Assembly (NCBI RefSeq): GCF_036226465.1
Contig: NZ_CP108476.1
Coordinates: 2,666,001 to 2,730,000, forward strand
Direction: 5' to 3'
DNA from: Kitasatospora sp. NBC_01250
Lineage (GTDB): Bacteria; Actinomycetota; Actinomycetes; Streptomycetales; Streptomycetaceae
Length of the DNA stretch: 64,000 nt
The notes below the pieces were generated by a model that had not been told where the DNA came from, ran no database searches, and saw only the letters and a program-made list of their open reading frames with translations. The position numbers and the translations under genes are program-made. This document shows, in pieces, positions 9,501 through 23,000 of this stretch. Position 1 is the stretch's first letter; each line of letters starts with the position of its first letter.

Positions 9501-12500
9501 TCGGGGCCCAGCTCCACGAAGGTGCGGACCTGCTCCGCCTCCAGGGTGCGGATCCCGTCGGCGAAGCGGACGGCCTCGCGCACGTGGCGCACCCAGTACT
9601 CGGGGGAGGTCAGCTCCTCGGTGGTGGCGCGCAGGCCGGTCAGGTTGGAGACGATCGGCACGCTCGGCGGGGCGTACGCGAGGGTGCGCGCGACCTCGGC
9701 GAACTCGGCCAGCATCGGGTCCATCAGCGGCGAGTGGAACGCGTGGCTGACCCGCAGGCGCTTGGTCCTGCGGTGGGTGAAGGCGGCCTCCAGGGCGGCC
9801 ACCGCCTCCTCGGTCCCGGACACCACGACGGCGTTCGGCCCGTTGACGGCGGCGATGCCCACGGACGCGCCGAGGTGCGGCAGCACCTCCTCCTCGGTGG
9901 CGTCCACGGCCAGCATCGCGCCACCGGCGGGCAGCGCCTGCATCAGGCGGCCCCGGGCCGCGACCAGGCGGGCGGCGTCCGGCAGGCTCAGCACGCCCGC
10001 GACGTGGGCGGCGGTCAGCTCGCCGATGGAGTGCCCGGCCAGGAAGTCAGGCCTGATGCCCCAGGACTCCAGCAGCCGGAAGAGCGCGACCTCCAGGGCG
10101 AACAGGGCGCACTGGGTGTAGCGGGTCCGGTCGAGCAGCTCGGCGTCCTGATCGAAGAGCAGCTCCCGCAGCGGCCGGTCGAGGTGCGGGTCCAGCTGCC
10201 CGCAGACCTCGTCCAGGGCGCGCCGGAAGACCGGCTGCTGCTGGTACAACTCCGCGCCCATGCCGGGGCGTTGCGCGCCCTGGCCGGTGAACAGGAAGGC
10301 CAGCCTGCCGGCCGCCGGCTTGCCGCGCAGCACCCCGGGTGCCGCCTCACCGGCTGCCAACGCGGCAAGGCCTGCGGCGAGTTCGTCCCGGTCGCGGGCG
10401 ATCAGCGCGGCCCGGTGGCCGAGTTCGGAGCGGCCGGTGGCCAGCGAGAAGGCGAGGTCGGCGATCGGCGCGTCCACCAGGGCGGTCAGCTTCGCCGCCT
10501 GGGCCGCGAGCGCCTCCGGGGTGGCCCCGGAGATCAGCACGGGCAGCAGCGGCGCCTCGGTGCCCGCCGGCTCGGCGGGCTGCTCGGTGACGGCCTCGAT
10601 GATGGTGTGCGCATTGGTGCCGCTGATCCCGAAGGAGGAGATCCCCGCCCGGCGCGGGCGCTCGGCCTCGGGCCAGTCCTGGGCCTCGGTCAGCAGCCTG
10701 ACCTCGCCGGCCGACCAGTCCACCTTGCTGGAGGGCTCGTCCACGTGCAGGGTCCTGGGCAGCACGCCGTGGCGCATCGCCTGGACCATCTTGATGACAC
10801 CCGCGACACCGGCCGCGGCCTGGGTGTGACCGATGTTCGACTTGACCGAGCCCAGCCAGAGCGGCCGGTCCGCCGAGCGGCCCTGGCCGTAGGTGGCCAG
10901 CAGCGCCTGCGCCTCGATCGGGTCACCCAGCGTGGTGCCGGTGCCGTGCGCCTCCACCACGTCGACCTCGGTCGCCGACAGCCCCGCACTCGCCAGCGCC
11001 TGACGGATCACCCGCTGCTGCGACGGACCGTTGGGCGCGGTCAGCCCGTTCGAGGCACCGTCCTGGTTGACGGCCGAGCCACGGATGACGGCCAGCACCT
11101 GGTGCCCGTTGCGCCGGGCGTCGGAGAGGCGCTCCAGCAGCAGCATCCCGGCGCCCTCGGAGAGCGTGGTGCCGTCCGCGCCGTCCGCGAAGGACTTCGC
11201 CCGGCCGTCGGCGGCGAGATTGCGCTGCCTGCTGAAGTCCACGAACGTGTCCACGGTGGACATCACCGAGACGCCGCCGGCCAGGGCGAGCGTGCACTCG
11301 CCGCCGCGCAGCGCCTGCGCCGCCAGGTGCAGGGCCACCAGCGAGGAGGAGCAGGCGGTGTCCACCGAGAGGGTGGGACCCTCCAGGCCGAGGGTGTAGG
11401 CGACCCGGCCCGAGGCCACGCTGCCGAGGCTGCCGTTGCCCAGGTAGTCCCGCACGTCCTCCGGCGCGTTGCTGAGCCTGCTGCCGTAGTCGTGGTACAT
11501 CACCCCGGCGAACACACCGGTGGCGCTGCCCCGCACCGAGTACGGGTCGATGCCGGCGCGCTCCAGCGCCTCCCAGGAGGTCTCCAGGAGCAGGCGCTGC
11601 TGCGGGTCCATCGCGATCGCCTCGCGCGGCGAGATGCCGAAGAAGTCCGGCTCGAAGTCGGCGGCGTCGTGCAGGAATCCGCCCTCGCGGGCGTACGTCC
11701 GACCGGCCTTGCCCGGCTCCGGGTCGTAGAGCCCCTCGATGTCCCAGCCGCGGTCGGCCGGGAACGGCGAGATCCCGTCACCGCCCTCCGCCAACAGCTG
11801 CCACAGCTCCTCGGGGGTGCTGACGCCGCCGGGGAAGCGGCAGGCCATCGCCACGATCGCGATCGGCTCGTCGACGGCCTGCTGCGCGCCGGCGGCGGAT
11901 GCGGGGACCGGCTCGGCGGCGCCGAAGAGTTCGGTCCTGAGGTGGCCGACGAGGGCGGTGGGGTCCGGGTAGTCGAAGACCAGGGTGGCCGGCAGCCGCA
12001 GCCCGACCGCCTGGCCCAGCCGGTTGCGCAGTTCCACCGCGGTCAGCGAGTCGAAGCCCCAGTCCCGGAAGGCCCGTCGCGGGTCGAGCACCATGTCCGG
12101 GTCGTGGCCGAGCACCGCGGCGACATGGGTGCGGACCAGCTCGAACAGGGCCGCGTCGCGCTCGGCCTGCCCGAGGGCGGCCAGCTTGTCCAGCGCGCCG
12201 CCCGGTGCCGCGGGTGCCGCTGCCGCCGTGCGCCGGGCAGCCGGCCGGAGCAGGCCGCGCAGCACCGGGGAGGGCGTGCCCGCCGAGCGCAGCGCGGGCA
12301 GGTCCAGGCCGATCGGCACCAGCAGCGCCCGGTCCCCGGCCAGCGCGAGGTCGAGCAGCGCCAGGCCCTCGGCGGTGGTGATCGGACGCACCCCGGACCT
12401 GGCCATCCGCACCACGTCCGCCTCGCTCAGGTGGGCGGTCATCCCGGTGCGCTGCTCCCAGAAGCCCCAGGCCAGCGAGAGGCCGGGCAGGCCGAGCGCC

Positions 12501-15500
12501 CGGCGGTGCTGGGCCAGACCGTCGAGGAAGGCGTTGGCCGCCGCGTAGCCGGACTGGCCCGCGCCGTCCACGGTGCCGGCGGCCGAGGAGAAGAGCACGA
12601 ACGCCTTGAGGTCCAGACCGGCGGTCAGCTCGTGCAGGTGCCAGGCCGCGTCCACCTTGGGGCGCAGCACCGCGTCCAGCCGCTCGGCGGTGAGCGAGGT
12701 GACCAGGCCGTCGTCCAGCGCGCCGGCCAGGTGCAGCACGGCGGTCAGCGGGCGGTCGGCGGGGACGGTGGCGAGCAGCTCGGCGAGCTGCTCGCGGTCG
12801 GCCGCGTCGCACGCGGCCACGGTGATCTCCGCGTCCAGGTCGGCGAAGTCCTCGCTCGCGACGCCGCTGCGCCCGGCCAGCAGCAGGTGGCGCGCCCCGT
12901 GCTCGGCCACCAGGTGGCGGGCCACCAGTGCGCCGAGCACGCCGGTGCCGCCGGTGATCAGCACGGTGCCCTCGGCGCCGAGGGGGGCTGCGGTGCCCTG
13001 CGGCACGCTCCTGGCCAGCCGGGGGACGTGCACCTTGCCGTCGCGCACGGCGAGTTGGGGCTCGCCCGAGGCGGCGACCGCCGCCAGGGCCTGCTCGACG
13101 GTGGTGTCCCGGTCGGCGTCCACCAGGACGAACTGCTCGGGGTTCTCGCCCTGGGCGGCGCGGACCAGGCCCCAGACGGCGGCCGCGGCGAGGTCCTGGA
13201 CGCCCTCGGCGCCCACCGCCACCGCTCCCCTGGTGAGCACCACCAGGCGGGAGGCGGCGACCTTCTCGCTGGCCAGCCACTGCCGCAGGGTGTCGAGCAC
13301 CCGGGCGGCGGCGGTCCTGGTGCCGGTGACCGGATCCCCGTCCTGCCGCACCGGCAGGACCACGAACTCCGGTACGGTCGCCAGCTCCGCCAGCTGCGCC
13401 GGACCGCCCTCGCCGAGCACCGCGTGCTCGGGTGCCGGACCCTGGACCGCGAGCAGCGGCCAGTCGAGCCGGAACAGGGCGTCGGCGCGGCCGGCCGCGC
13501 CGAGCGCGGCGGGGTCGACCGCGCGGGTGGTCAGCGCGTCCACCGAGGCCACCGGGGAACCGGTGGTGTCGGCGAGCTGGATGGTCAGGGCGTCGGTGCC
13601 GGTGATCCGCAGGCGCAGGGCCCTGGCACCCGAGGCGTACAGCGAGACGCCGTTCCAGACGAAGGGCAGCCGGGCCTGCTCCGGTTCCTGGCCGCCGCCC
13701 AGGCCCGCGGCGTGCAGGGCTGCGTCGAAGAGCGCCGGGTGCAGGGCGAACCGCTGGTCCTCCACCGGGAGTTCGACCTCGGCGAAGACCTCCTCGGCGC
13801 GCCGCCAGGCCGCCTTGAGCCCCTGGAAGGCGGGGCCGTAGTGGTAGCCCTGCTCGGCCAGCGCCTGGTACACGCCGTCCACCGGGACGGGCTGCGCACC
13901 GGCCGGCGGCCAGGCCGCCAGGTCGAAGCCGGCCTCCGCGGTGTCGGGCTCCAGCAGGCCACTGGCGTGCCGGGTCCACTCGCCCTCGCCGCCCTCGGGG
14001 CGCGAGTGCACGGTCAGCGGGCGCCGGCCCGCCTCGTCCGGCTCGCCGAGGTGGAGCTGGAGCTGGACCGCGCCGCGCTCGGGCAGCAGCAGCGGCACCT
14101 CCATGGTCAGTTCCGCCACCCGGCCGCAGCCGACCTCGTCACCGGCCTTGACGGCCAGCTCCACGAACGCGGTACCGGGCAGCAGCACCGCGGTGCCCAC
14201 CGCGTGGTCGGCCAGCCAGGGCGCGGTGGCGGTGGCGAGCCGCCCGGTGAAGAGCATGCCGCCGCCGTCGGCGACCGTGACCGAGGCGCCGAGCAGCGGG
14301 TGTCCGGCGGCGACCAGGCCGGCCGCGGTCACATCGCCCACCGCCTGGGAGCTGCCGAGCCAGAACCGCTCGCGCTGGAAGGCGTAGGTGGGCAGGTCCA
14401 CCGTGCGCACCGGTGTCCCGGCGAAGACCGCCGCCCAGTCGAGGGCGACGCCGTGCACGTGCGCCTCGGCCAGCGAGGTCAGGAAGCGCTCCGCACCGCC
14501 CTCCTCGCGGCGCAGCGAGCCGATCCCCACGGCCTCGGCGTTCAGCGCCTCCGCCGTCTCCGCCACGCTGTGCAGCAGCACCGGGTGCGGGCTGCACTCG
14601 ACGAAGACGCCGTAGCCGCTGTCGAGCAGCACCTGGGTGGTGCCCTCGAAGAGCACGCTCTGGCGCAGGTTGGTGTACCAGTAGTCGGCGTCCAGGCCCG
14701 CGGTGTCGAAGAGTTCGCCGGTCACCGTGGAGTAGAACGGCACCTCGGCGGAGCGCGGGGCGAGCCCGGAGAGCTCCTTCAGCAGCCGCTCGCGGATCGA
14801 CTCGACCTGGGCCGAGTGCGAGGCGTAGTCCACCGGCAGCCGCTTGGCCCGCACGCCGTCCTGCTTCAGCCCGGCGTGCAGCTGGTCCAGGGCGTCGGCG
14901 TCGCCGGAGACCACCACCGAGGCCGCGCCGTTGACGGCGGCCACCGAGAGCCGCCCCTGGTACGCGGCGAGCCGCGCACGGACCTGCTCGGCCGCCAGCG
15001 CCACCGACATCATGCCGCCGCGCGCGGACAGGTCGTCCGCGATGGCCAGGCTGCGCAGGGCCACCACCTTGGCGCCGTCGGCCAGCGAGAGCGCCCCGGC
15101 CACGCAGGCGGCGGCGATCTCGCCCTGCGAGTGCCCGATCACGGCGGCCGGGCGCACCCCGTAGGAGCGCCACAGCTCGGCCAGCGAGACCATGACCGCC
15201 CAGAGCACGGGCTGCACCACCTCCACCCGCTCCAGCGAGCCCGCGCCGCGGATGACCTCCAGCAGGTCCCAGTCCGCGTGCGGGGCCAGCGCCTGGGCGC
15301 ACTCGGCCATCCTGGCGGCGAACACCGGTGCGGAGTCCAGCAGTTCGGCCGCCATGCCGATCCACTGCGAGCCCTGCCCGGGGAAGACGAAGGCGATCCG
15401 GGACTCGCTCTGGCGGCTGCCCTGCACCACGTTCGCCGCGGCGCGCCCGGCGGCCAGCTCGGTCAGCCCGGCGGCCAGCGCGGCGCGGTCCGCGCCGATC

Positions 15501-17074
15501 ACCACCGCGCGGTCGCCGAGGGCGGCCCGGGAGGTGGCCAGCGTCCAGGCGAGGTCGGGCAGTGGCGCGCTGTCCAGGTGGTCGAGCAGCCGCTGCGCCT
15601 GGCCGGCCAGGCCCTGCTCGCCCTTGCCGGAGAGCACCAGCGGCAGCGGTCCGGCCGGTTCGGTGGCGCGCGGCGGCAGCTCGGGCTCGGGCACGCTCTC
15701 CAGGATCACGTGGGCGTTGGTGCCGCTGATGCCGAAGGAGGAGACCGCGGCCCGCCGGGCCTCGCCGCGCTCGGGCCAGTCCCTGGCCTCGGTGAGCAGT
15801 TCGACCGCGCCCTCGGTCCAGTCCACCTGCGGGGTGGGCTCCTCGACGTGCAGCGTCTTCGGCATCCGGCCGTGGCGCATCGCCATCACCAGCTTGATCA
15901 CCCCGGCGACGCCCGCCGCCGCCTGGGTGTGGCCGATGTTGGACTTGATCGAGCCGAGCCACAGCGGCTCACCGCCGGCGCGCTCCTGCCCGTAGGTCGC
16001 GAGCAGCGCCTGCGCCTCGATCGGGTCGCCCAGCGGGGTGCCGGTGCCGTGCGCCTCCACCAGGTGCACCTGGTCGGCGCTGAGCCGGGCGTTGGCCAGC
16101 GCCTGGCGGATCACCCGCTGCTGGGACGGCCCGTTGGGGGCGGTCAGGCCGTTGGAGGCGCCGTCCTGGTTGATCGCGCTGCCGCGGACCACGGCCAGCA
16201 CCCGGTGCCCGTTGCGCTCGGCGTCCGACAGGCGCTCCAGCAGCACCATGCCGACGCCCTCGCCCCAGCCGGTGCCGTCCGCCGTGGCGGCGAAGGACTT
16301 GCACCGGCCGTCCAGCGAGAGCCCGCGCTGGCGGCTGAAGTCCACGAAGGTGTCCGGGGTGGACATCACGGTGACACCGCCGGCCAGCGCGTAGGCGCAC
16401 TCGCCGGTGCGCAGCGCCTGGACCGCCAGGTGCAGCGCGACCAGCGAGGAGGAGCAGGCGGTGTCCACCGTGACGGCGGGCCCCTCCAGGCCCAGCGTGT
16501 AGGAGACCCGGCCGGAGGCGACACTGCCCAGGTTGCCGTTGCCGAGGTAGCCCTCGACGCCCTCGGGCACCTCGGCCAGCCAGCTGCCGTAGTCGTGGTA
16601 CATCACCCCGGCGAAGATGCCGGTCCGGCTGCCGCGCAGGGTGTGCGGGTCGATGTTGGCCCGCTCGAACGCCTCCCAGGAGACCTCGAGCAGCAGGCGC
16701 TGCTGCGGGTCCATCGCGATCGCCTCGCGCGGCGAGATGCCGAAGAACGCGGCGTCGAAGCGCGGTGCGTCGTAGAGGAAGCCGCCCTCACGCACGTGGG
16801 TCTTGCCCGGCGCGTCCGGGTCCGGGTCGTAGAGCCCCTCGACGTCCCAGTCGCGGTCGGCGGGGAAGTCCCCCACCGCGTCCACGCCCTGGTCGACCAG
16901 CTGCCACAACTGCTCGGGCGAGCTGACGCCGCCGGGGTAGCGGCAGCTCATCGCCACGATCGCGATCGGCTCCTGCGCCGCCGCCTCGATCCGCGTGTTC
17001 TGCTGGCGCAGGCGTTCGTTCTCCAGCAACGACTCGCGCAGCGCCTCGACGATCTGCTCGACAGATGTATCCAC
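6581..17074 (-). CDS. Modular type I PKS, two KS-AT-DH-KR-ACP modules (modules 3 and 4)
   Basis: This 3,497-residue subunit has an N-terminal docking coil (residues 1-34) and two complete modules. First module: KS (Cys about 207), AT (Ser about 649, GHSQGE and YASHS, a methylmalonyl-CoA signature), DH (His about 957), KR (TGGTGVLG about 1365, LDD motif) and ACP (Ser about 1676). Second module: KS (Cys about 1908), AT (Ser about 2349, GHSIGE and HAFHS, a malonyl signature), DH (His about 2652), KR (about 3060, LDD motif) and ACP (Ser about 3372). A C-terminal docking tail ends in [12 protein letters not shown]. There is no ER or TE, so each module should leave a double bond. The DH HxxxGxxxxP motifs are altered ([10 protein letters not shown] and [10 protein letters not shown]), but the second DH motif (DxALH) is intact in both. 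The start is a GTG 20 bases after the stop of the upstream PKS gene, so the two are co-transcribed. The LDD signatures predict B-type ketoreduction. Confidence 0.95.
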   Translation of the reverse strand: MDTSVEQIVEALRESLLENERLRQQNTRIEAAAQEPIAIVAMSCRYPGGVSSPEQLWQLVDQGVDAVGDFPADRDWDVEGLYDPDPDAPGKTHVREGGFLYDAPRFDAAFFGISPREAIAMDPQQRLLLEVSWEAFERANIDPHTLRGSRTGIFAGVMYHDYGSWLAEVPEGVEGYLGNGNLGSVASGRVSYTLGLEGPAVTVDTACSSSLVALHLAVQALRTGECAYALAGGVTVMSTPDTFVDFSRQRGLSLDGRCKSFAATADGTGWGEGVGMVLLERLSDAERNGHRVLAVVRGSAINQDGASNGLTAPNGPSQQRVIRQALANARLSADQVHLVEAHGTGTPLGDPIEAQALLATYGQERAGGEPLWLGSIKSNIGHTQAAAGVAGVIKLVMAMRHGRMPKTLHVEEPTPQVDWTEGAVELLTEARDWPERGEARRAAVSSFGISGTNAHVILESVPEPELPPRATEPAGPLPLVLSGKGEQGLAGQAQRLLDHLDSAPLPDLAWTLATSRAALGDRAVVIGADRAALAAGLTELAAGRAAANVVQGSRQSESRIAFVFPGQGSQWIGMAAELLDSAPVFAARMAECAQALAPHADWDLLEVIRGAGSLERVEVVQPVLWAVMVSLAELWRSYGVRPAAVIGHSQGEIAAACVAGALSLADGAKVVALRSLAIADDLSARGGMMSVALAAEQVRARLAAYQGRLSVAAVNGAASVVVSGDADALDQLHAGLKQDGVRAKRLPVDYASHSAQVESIRERLLKELSGLAPRSAEVPFYSTVTGELFDTAGLDADYWYTNLRQSVLFEGTTQVLLDSGYGVFVECSPHPVLLHSVAETAEALNAEAVGIGSLRREEGGAERFLTSLAEAHVHGVALDWAAVFAGTPVRTVDLPTYAFQRERFWLGSSQAVGDVTAAGLVAAGHPLLGASVTVADGGGMLFTGRLATATAPWLADHAVGTAVLLPGTAFVELAVKAGDEVGCGRVAELTMEVPLLLPERGAVQLQLHLGEPDEAGRRPLTVHSRPEGGEGEWTRHASGLLEPDTAEAGFDLAAWPPAGAQPVPVDGVYQALAEQGYHYGPAFQGLKAAWRRAEEVFAEVELPVEDQRFALHPALFDAALHAAGLGGGQEPEQARLPFVWNGVSLYASGARALRLRITGTDALTIQLADTTGSPVASVDALTTRAVDPAALGAAGRADALFRLDWPLLAVQGPAPEHAVLGEGGPAQLAELATVPEFVVLPVRQDGDPVTGTRTAAARVLDTLRQWLASEKVAASRLVVLTRGAVAVGAEGVQDLAAAAVWGLVRAAQGENPEQFVLVDADRDTTVEQALAAVAASGEPQLAVRDGKVHVPRLARSVPQGTAAPLGAEGTVLITGGTGVLGALVARHLVAEHGARHLLLAGRSGVASEDFADLDAEITVAACDAADREQLAELLATVPADRPLTAVLHLAGALDDGLVTSLTAERLDAVLRPKVDAAWHLHELTAGLDLKAFVLFSSAAGTVDGAGQSGYAAANAFLDGLAQHRRALGLPGLSLAWGFWEQRTGMTAHLSEADVVRMARSGVRPITTAEGLALLDLALAGDRALLVPIGLDLPALRSAGTPSPVLRGLLRPAARRTAAAAPAAPGGALDKLAALGQAERDAALFELVRTHVAAVLGHDPDMVLDPRRAFRDWGFDSLTAVELRNRLGQAVGLRLPATLVFDYPDPTALVGHLRTELFGAAEPVPASAAGAQQAVDEPIAIVAMACRFPGGVSTPEELWQLLAEGGDGISPFPADRGWDIEGLYDPEPGKAGRTYAREGGFLHDAADFEPDFFGISPREAIAMDPQQRLLLETSWEALERAGIDPYSVRGSATGVFAGVMYHDYGSRLSNAPEDVRDYLGNGSLGSVASGRVAYTLGLEGPTLSVDTACSSSLVALHLAAQALRGGECTLALAGGVSVMSTVDTFVDFSRQRNLAADGRAKSFADGADGTTLSEGAGMLLLERLSDARRNGHQVLAVIRGSAVNQDGASNGLTAPNGPSQQRVIRQALASAGLSATEVDVVEAHGTGTTLGDPIEAQALLATYGQGRSADRPLWLGSVKSNIGHTQAAAGVAGVIKMVQAMRHGVLPRTLHVDEPSSKVDWSAGEVRLLTEAQDWPEAERPRRAGISSFGISGTNAHTIIEAVTEQPAEPAGTEAPLLPVLISGATPEALAAQAAKLTALVDAPIADLAFSLATGRSELGHRAALIARDRDELAAGLAALAAGEAAPGVLRGKPAAGRLAFLFTGQGAQRPGMGAELYQQQPVFRRALDEVCGQLDPHLDRPLRELLFDQDAELLDRTRYTQCALFALEVALFRLLESWGIRPDFLAGHSIGELTAAHVAGVLSLPDAARLVAARGRLMQALPAGGAMLAVDATEEEVLPHLGASVGIAAVNGPNAVVVSGTEEAVAALEAAFTHRRTKRLRVSHAFHSPLMDPMLAEFAEVARTLAYAPPSVPIVSNLTGLRATTEELTSPEYWVRHVREAVRFADGIRTLEAEQVRTFVELGPDAVLSTMGAHCLADPERSALVSVLRRDKDEPVALATALGALQVRGVPIDRQGLYGGTAVRRIDLPTYAFQRRRLWLEDGPSGPGEAAGFGQATAGHPLLGAELRLAQSDTVALTGRLSLSTHPWLADHAVADVVLLPGSAFVELAVQAGDRVGSALVEELAIERPLVLPAQGGIQLQVVTGARDDAGRRPVTVHARTEESGAAWTRHATGVLAEPAAPEPAALPVWPPAGAVPVDLDGSYDRLADQGYGYGPLFRCLRAAWRLGEEVYAELALPEQAEQAGFGLHPALLDSALHAIDLLDGQDPTVMTLPFSWEGVTLYAAGASALRLRLTPQSTEQLSLQLFDGVGAPVAVVSALRIRQVSAEQLNAAAAATAGATGSGDLFELHWEPVPLAALPQDARLEPDTVTITVDGPDEAYAPARASRAGHRALAVLQQRLAEDRAEGAPLVVLTRGAVGVDGAPDLAQAGIWGLVRAAAVEHPDRLVLVDLDEDPASEAALAAAVATGEPELALRAGQAYVPRLAEATATGSVRPLDPQGTVLITGGTGSLGRLLARHLVGEHGVRHLLLTSRTGVLPTELADLAALGATVTVAACDAADREAMAALLDAVPAEHPLTAVVHAAGVLDDALVSALTDERLDAVLRPKADAAWHLHELTAGLDLAAFVLFSSAAATLGAAGQGNYAAANAFLDALAAQRHAAGLPALSLGWGLWDTGSGMAGSLGEAELRRLSRDGIQPLPVDRALALFDRALTSEQSLLLPMRVQPTEQAPPMVRALAARTPARRTAQAGPAATDRPQLTPLPERLAALSPAESRQLLLETVRGHVAEVLGHPGAEAVDPERGFGELGVDSLSALELRNRISADTGLRLSSTLTFDYPTPVAIADHLFDELVEDLDGAPDVEAEVIRLESLLEAAVSVSSVNEEQRSRVALRLRALTARWTGDLHPEPADQGGPELDTATADELFDLLDDELGKFD

Positions 17075-17093
17075 GGTCGGTGTCGCTCCCTGA

Positions 17094-20000
17094 TTACTTG
17101 GCGTCGCTACGGTCGAGCGCAGTGCGGATGAGGTCGTTGATGTCCATGTTCTTGATGGCCGAGCTCCGGTCGGCCTCCGCCTGCGCTTCGGCAGGCGCGC
17201 CGGGCGCGGCCGGCTTCGCGTCGGCGGGGGCGGTCCCGGAGAGCTCCAGCAGGCGCTCCAGCAGCCCGGACTCGCGGAGCCTGGCCACCGGGATGCCGGC
17301 CAGCAGTTCGGCCACCCGGGCGTCGTCGGGCTCCTCGGCCGCCGCCCGGCTCTTCTCCGGCCGCAACCTGTCCAGCAGGTAGCCGGCCAGCGCCGCCGGG
17401 GTGGCGTAGTCGAAGATCAGCGTGGACGGCAGGCGCAGCCCGCTGACCGCGTTCAGCTTGTTGCGCAGCTCCACCGCGGCGAGCGAGTCGAAGCCCAACT
17501 CGGTGAAGGCGCGCCGGGGTTGGACGGAGGACGGACCGTCGTGCCCGAGCACGGCGGCCACCTGCGAGCGGACCGCCTCCAGCACCGCGTGCTCGTGGTC
17601 GGCGGCCGGCAGCGTGCTCAGGCGCTGGGCCAGCGAGGCCGCACCGCCGGAGCCGCCCGAGCCGCCGGCCCCGGTGGCCGCGTCCCGGCGCACGGTGGGC
17701 CGCACCAGGGCGCGCAGCACGGCGGGGATCTCCTCGCCGCGCCCGCGCAGCGCCGCCAGGTCCAGGCGGGCCGGCACCAGGGTGGCACGCTCGGCGCGCA
17801 GCGCCGCGTCGAACAGGGCCAGCCCCTCGGCCGGGTCCAGCGCGCCGATGCCGGAGCGCTCGATCCGCTCCAGGTCGGCCTCGCCGAGCCCGCCGCCCAT
17901 CCCGCCGGCGCCCGCCCACAGGCCCCAGGCCAGCGCGGTGGCCGGCAGGCCGGCCGCGACCCGCTGCTCGGCCAGCGCGTCCAGGAAGACGTTGGCCGCC
18001 GCGTAGTTGCCCTGCCCGGTGGCGTCCAGCGTGCCGGCCGCCGAGGAGAACAGCACGAACCTGCTGATCTCCCGCTCCAGGGTCAACTCGTGCAGGTGCC
18101 AGGCCCCGTCGACCTTGGGCCGCAGCACCGGGTCGATCCGCTCGGGGGTCAGCGAGCCGATCAGCGCGTCGTCCAGGACGCCCGCGGTGTGCACGATGCT
18201 GCGCACCGGGTGCTCGGCGAGCAGTGCGGCCAGCGCCGCCCGGTCGGCGACGTCGCAGGCCACCACCGCCACCTGGGCGCCCAGTTCGGCCAGCTCGGCC
18301 TGCAACTCCCGTGCCTCGGGGGCCTGCAGGCCCCGGCGCCCGGCCAGCACCAGGCTGGTGACCGCGTGCTGGCGCACCAGGTGCCTGGCCACCAGCGCGC
18401 CCAGGCCGCCGGTGCCGCCGGTGATCAGCACGGTGCCCCAGTCGGGGCCCTCCTGATCGGCCTGCGGCAGCTGGACCCTGGCCAGCCGCGGCACCTGGAT
18501 CCCGCCCTCGCGCAGCGCCAGTTCGGGCTCGCCCGAGTCGAGCGCGGCGGCCAGCAGCGGCAGCGTGAGCGGCTCCTCGCCCAGGCCCGCGACGTCCACC
18601 AGGACGATCCGGCCCGGGTCCTCGGCCTGCGCCGCACGGACCAGGCCGCGCACGGCGGCGTCCGCCAGTCCCTGGGCGGTCAGCACCACCAGCGTCGCCT
18701 TGGCGTACCGGTCCTCGCGCAGCCACTCCTGGACGGGGCCGAGCACGGCGTGCAGCGCGGCGCGCACGGCCGTGGGCACCGGGCCCTCGGCCGCCGTCGG
18801 CACCGGCAGCAGCACCACGTCGGGGACGGCGTCGCCGAGCGCGGTCAGCTCCGGGTGGACGGGCACGTCGAGGCCGAGGCCGTCGGTGCCGAGCACCGCG
18901 AACTGCCGGTTGCCCACGCCCTGGGCGGTGAGATCGGGGCGTGGCGTCAGCTCCACGGTGTACAGCGAGTCCTGCTGGGGGCCGAGTTGGCCGGCCGCCA
19001 CCGGCCGGGTCACGAAGGAGGAGACGGTGGCGACCGGGGTCCCGGCGCCGTCGGAAAGCTCGATCCGGATGCCCTCGCCGCCTTCGCGGGTCAGCCGCAC
19101 CCGGGCCGCCGAGGCGCCGCCGGCGTGCAGTTCGACCCCGTTCCAGGCGAACGGGAGCAGCACCTTGCCGTCCGCAGGACGCTCCTCGTCCAGCAGCGCG
19201 GTGGCGTGCAGGGCGGCGTCCAGCAGCGCGGGGTGCAGGCCGAAGCGAGCGGCGTCGGGCCGTTCGGCGGCGGGGAGTTCGAGCTCGGTGAAGACCTCCT
19301 CGCCGCGCCGCCAGGCCGCCTTGACGCCCTGGAAGACCGGGCCGTACTCGTAGCCCTCGGTGCGCATCCGCTCGTACAGGCCGGTGACGTCGACCTCGGT
19401 CGCGCCGGCCGGCGGCCACGGGGCGGACGGCTCGGGGCGGACGGTGCCGCGCTCGGCGAGCAGGCCGGTGGCGTTGGTGGTCCAGCCGGCCTCCTCGTCG
19501 CCCGCCGGGCGGGAGAAGATCTGCACGGCTCCGCCGCGCGCGGCCACCACCTGGAGCTGCACGGCCCTCGACTCCGGCAGCAGCAGCGGCGCCTGGAGGG
19601 TGAGTTCCTCCAGGACCGGCAGGCCGAGCAGGTCGCCGGCCCGGATCGCGAGGTCGACCAGCGCGGTCCCCGGCAGCAGGACCGTGCCGAGGACGGCGTG
19701 CTCGGCGAGCATCGGGTGGGTGGCCCGCGACACCCGCCCGGTCAGCACCACCTCGTCGGAGGCGGCCAGCCGGATCTCGGCGCCGACCAGCGGGTGGTCC
19801 ACCGGCGCCTGGCCCAGGCTGCCCGCGTCGCCCTTGGCGGCCGGGGCGTCCAGCCAGAACCGCCGGTGCTGGAAGGCGTAGGTGGGCAGCTCGACCGCCC
19901 GGGCGGTGTAGTCGCCGTAGAGCGCGGGCCAGTCCAGTGCGGCGCCGCGGGTGTGGGCCAGCGCGAGGGCGCCCAGCAGCTCCGCCACCTCGGGCTTGTC

Positions 20001-23000
20001 CTTGCGGGCGACCGGGACGAAGACGGCGTCCGCGTCCTCGGCCACGCAGTCCGGGCCCAGCGCGCTCAGCACGGCGTCCGGGCCCAGCTCCAGGAAGGTG
20101 GTGACCCCCTGGCCGGCCAGCGCGGCGATGCCGTCGGCGAAGCGCACGCCCTCCCGCACGTGCCGGACCCAGTACTCGGGCGTGCCCAGCTCGGCCGCGG
20201 TGGCCGGTCGGCCGGTCAGGGTGGAGACGATCGGGATGACCGGCTCGGCGTAGTCGAGTTCGGCCAGCACCGCGCCGAACTCGGCCAGCATGCCGTCCAT
20301 CCGGGGCGAGTGGAAGGCGTGCGAGACGGTCAGCCGCTTGGAGCGCTCGAAGCGGGCCGCCAGTTCCAGCACCGCCTCGGTGTCGCCGGAGACCACCACG
20401 GAGCGCGGTCCGTTGACCGCCGCGATGCCGACCCGCTCGTCCAGCAGCGGCAGCACCTCGGCCTCGCCCGCCCGCACCGCGACCATCGCGCCGCCCTCGG
20501 GCAGCGCCTGCATCAGCCGGCCCCGGGCGGCGACCGCCTTCGCCGCGTCCGCCAGCGACCAGACGCCGCTGACGTGCGCCGCGGCCAGCTCGCCGATCGA
20601 GTGGCCCGCCAGGAAGTCCGGGCGCAGGCCGAACGACTCCAGCAGCCGGAAGAGCGCCACCTCGGTGGCGAAGAGCGCGGCCTGGGTGTAGGCCGTCCGG
20701 CTCAGCAGCTCGGCGTCCGTGCCGAAGACCACCTCGGCCAGCGGCCGCTCCAGCGCCGGGTCCAGGTGGGCGGCGGCGCGGTCGAAGTGCTCGGCGAAGA
20801 CCGGGAAGGCCTCGTACCACTGGCGTCCCATGCCCGGGCGCTGCGAGCCCTGGCCGGAGAAGAGGAACGCCAGGCCGCCCTCGCCGACCGTGCCGGTGAC
20901 CAGCCCGGGCGCCTCCTGCCCTGCGCTCAGCGCGGCGAGCGCGGCGTCGAGTTCGGCGCGCTCGGTGGCCAGCACCACCGCGCGGTAGGGGTGCGCGCTG
21001 CGGGTGGTGGCCAGTGCGAGGCCCAGGTCGGCGAGGGCCGGCTCGCCGGTGGCGGCCAGCCGCTCGGCCTGGGCGCCCAGTGCCTCGGGGCTGCGGGCCG
21101 AGAGCGGCAGCGCCACCAGGGTGGGCGGGGTGCCGGTGGCCGGGGTGTCCTCGACGGGCTGCGCCTCTTCGAGGATCACGTGCGCGTTGGTGCCGCTGAT
21201 GCCGAAGGAGGAGACGGCGGCGCGGCGCGGGCCGCCGTCGGTCGGCCAGGGCCGGGACTCGGTGAGCAGTTCGACGGCGCCCGCCGTCCAGTCCACCTGG
21301 TCCGAGGGGGCGTCCACGTGCAGGGTCCTGGGCAGCACGCCGTGGCGCATCGCCTGGACCATCTTGATCACCCCGGCCACGCCCGCGGCGGCCTGGGTGT
21401 GGCCGATGTTGGACTTGATCGAGCCCAGCCAGAGCGGCCGGTCCGCCGCGTGCTCCTGCCCGTACGTCGCGAGCAGGGCCTGCGCCTCGATCGGGTCGCC
21501 CAGCGTGGTGCCGGTGCCGTGCGCCTCCACCACGTCGACCTCGGCCGCCGACAGCCCGGCACTGGCCAGCGCCTGGCGGATCACCCGCTGCTGGGAGGGG
21601 CCGTTGGGGGCGGTCAGGCCGTTGGAGGCGCCGTCCTGGTTGATCGCGCTGCCCCGCAGCACGGCGAGCACCCGGTGCCCGTTGCGCTCGGCGTCGGAGC
21701 GCCGCTCCAGCACCAGCATGCCGACGCCCTCGCCCCAGCCGGTGCCGTCCGCCGCAGCCGCGAAGGACTTGCAGCGCCCGTCGGCGGCCTGGCCGCGCTG
21801 GCGGCTGAAGTCGATGAAGGTGTCGGGGGTGGACATCACGGTGACACCGCCGGCCAGCGCCAGCGTGCACTCGCCGCCGCGCAGCGCCTGCGCGGCCAGG
21901 TGCAGGGTGACCAGCGAGGAGGAGCAGGCGGTGTCGACGGTGACCGCCGGTCCTTCGAGCCCGAGCGCGTAGGCGACGCGTCCGGAGACCACGCTGCCGA
22001 GGGTGCCGTTGCCGAAGTAGGCGGCCACCTCCTCGGGGGCCTCGGTGAGCCAGCTGCCGTAGTCGTGGTACATCACCCCGGCGAACACCCCGGTCGCGGT
22101 CCCGCGGACCGTCGCCGGATCGATGCCCGCGCGTTCGAACGCCTCCCAGGAGACCTCCAGCAGCAGGCGCTGCTGCGGGTCCATCGCGACCGCTTCGCGC
22201 GGCGAGATGCCGAAGAAGTCGGCGTCGAACTCCGCGGCCCGGTAGAGGAACCCGCCCTCACGGGAGTAGGTCTTGCCGGGCGTGCCCGGCTCCGGGTCGA
22301 AGATCGCCTCGGTGTCCCAGCCGCGGTCGGTGGGGAAGTCCGCGATGGTGTCGACGCCGTCGGCGACCAGGCGCCAGAGATCCTCCGGCGACTCGACGCC
22401 GCCGGGGTAGCGGCAGCTCATCCCGACGATCACGATCGGGTCCTCGGCCAGGCCGGCGGACGTCACCGCCGGGGCGGCCTGCTCCGCGGACGCGCTGCCG
22501 AACAGGGTGTCGCGGATGTGCTCGGCCAGCAGCTTCGGTGACGGGTAGTCGAAGACCAGGGTGGCCGGCAGCCGCAGCCCGGTCGCCGAGTTGAGGCGGT
22601 TGCGCAGCTCCACGGCGGCCAGCGAGTCGAAGCCGAGCTCGGTGAACGCCCGGGTCGGGCTGATCGCCGCCGCGCCCTCGTGCCGCAGCACGGCGGCCAC
22701 CTCGGTGCGGACCAGCTCCAGCAGCGCGCGCTCCCGCTCGGCGGCGGGCAGCGCGGCGAGCGCGCTGTCGGCGGCCAGGTCGCGGGTGCCGCGGGCCGCC
22801 GACGCCCGGCGGTTGGCCGGCCGCACCAGGCCGCTGAGCAGCGCGGGGATGCCGTCCGCGCGGCCGCGCACGGCGGCGGCGTCCACCTCGACGGGGACCA
22901 CCCTGGCCTCGCCGGTGCGCACCGCGGCGTCGAACAGGCGCAGCGAGTGCGCGGCGTCCAGTCCGGGCAGTCCGTAGCGGGCGATCCGGGCCAGCGTCGC

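Noticed and set aside
9473..17131. A 2,552-codon open frame on the plus strand antisense to the PKS
   Set aside because: It mirrors the high-GC third-position bias of the real minus-strand PKS, has low-complexity Gly/Arg/Gln/His content and no recognisable domain.
17520..22541. A long plus-strand open frame antisense to the first PKS
   Set aside because: Shadow of the PKS reading frame; no domains, repetitive composition.
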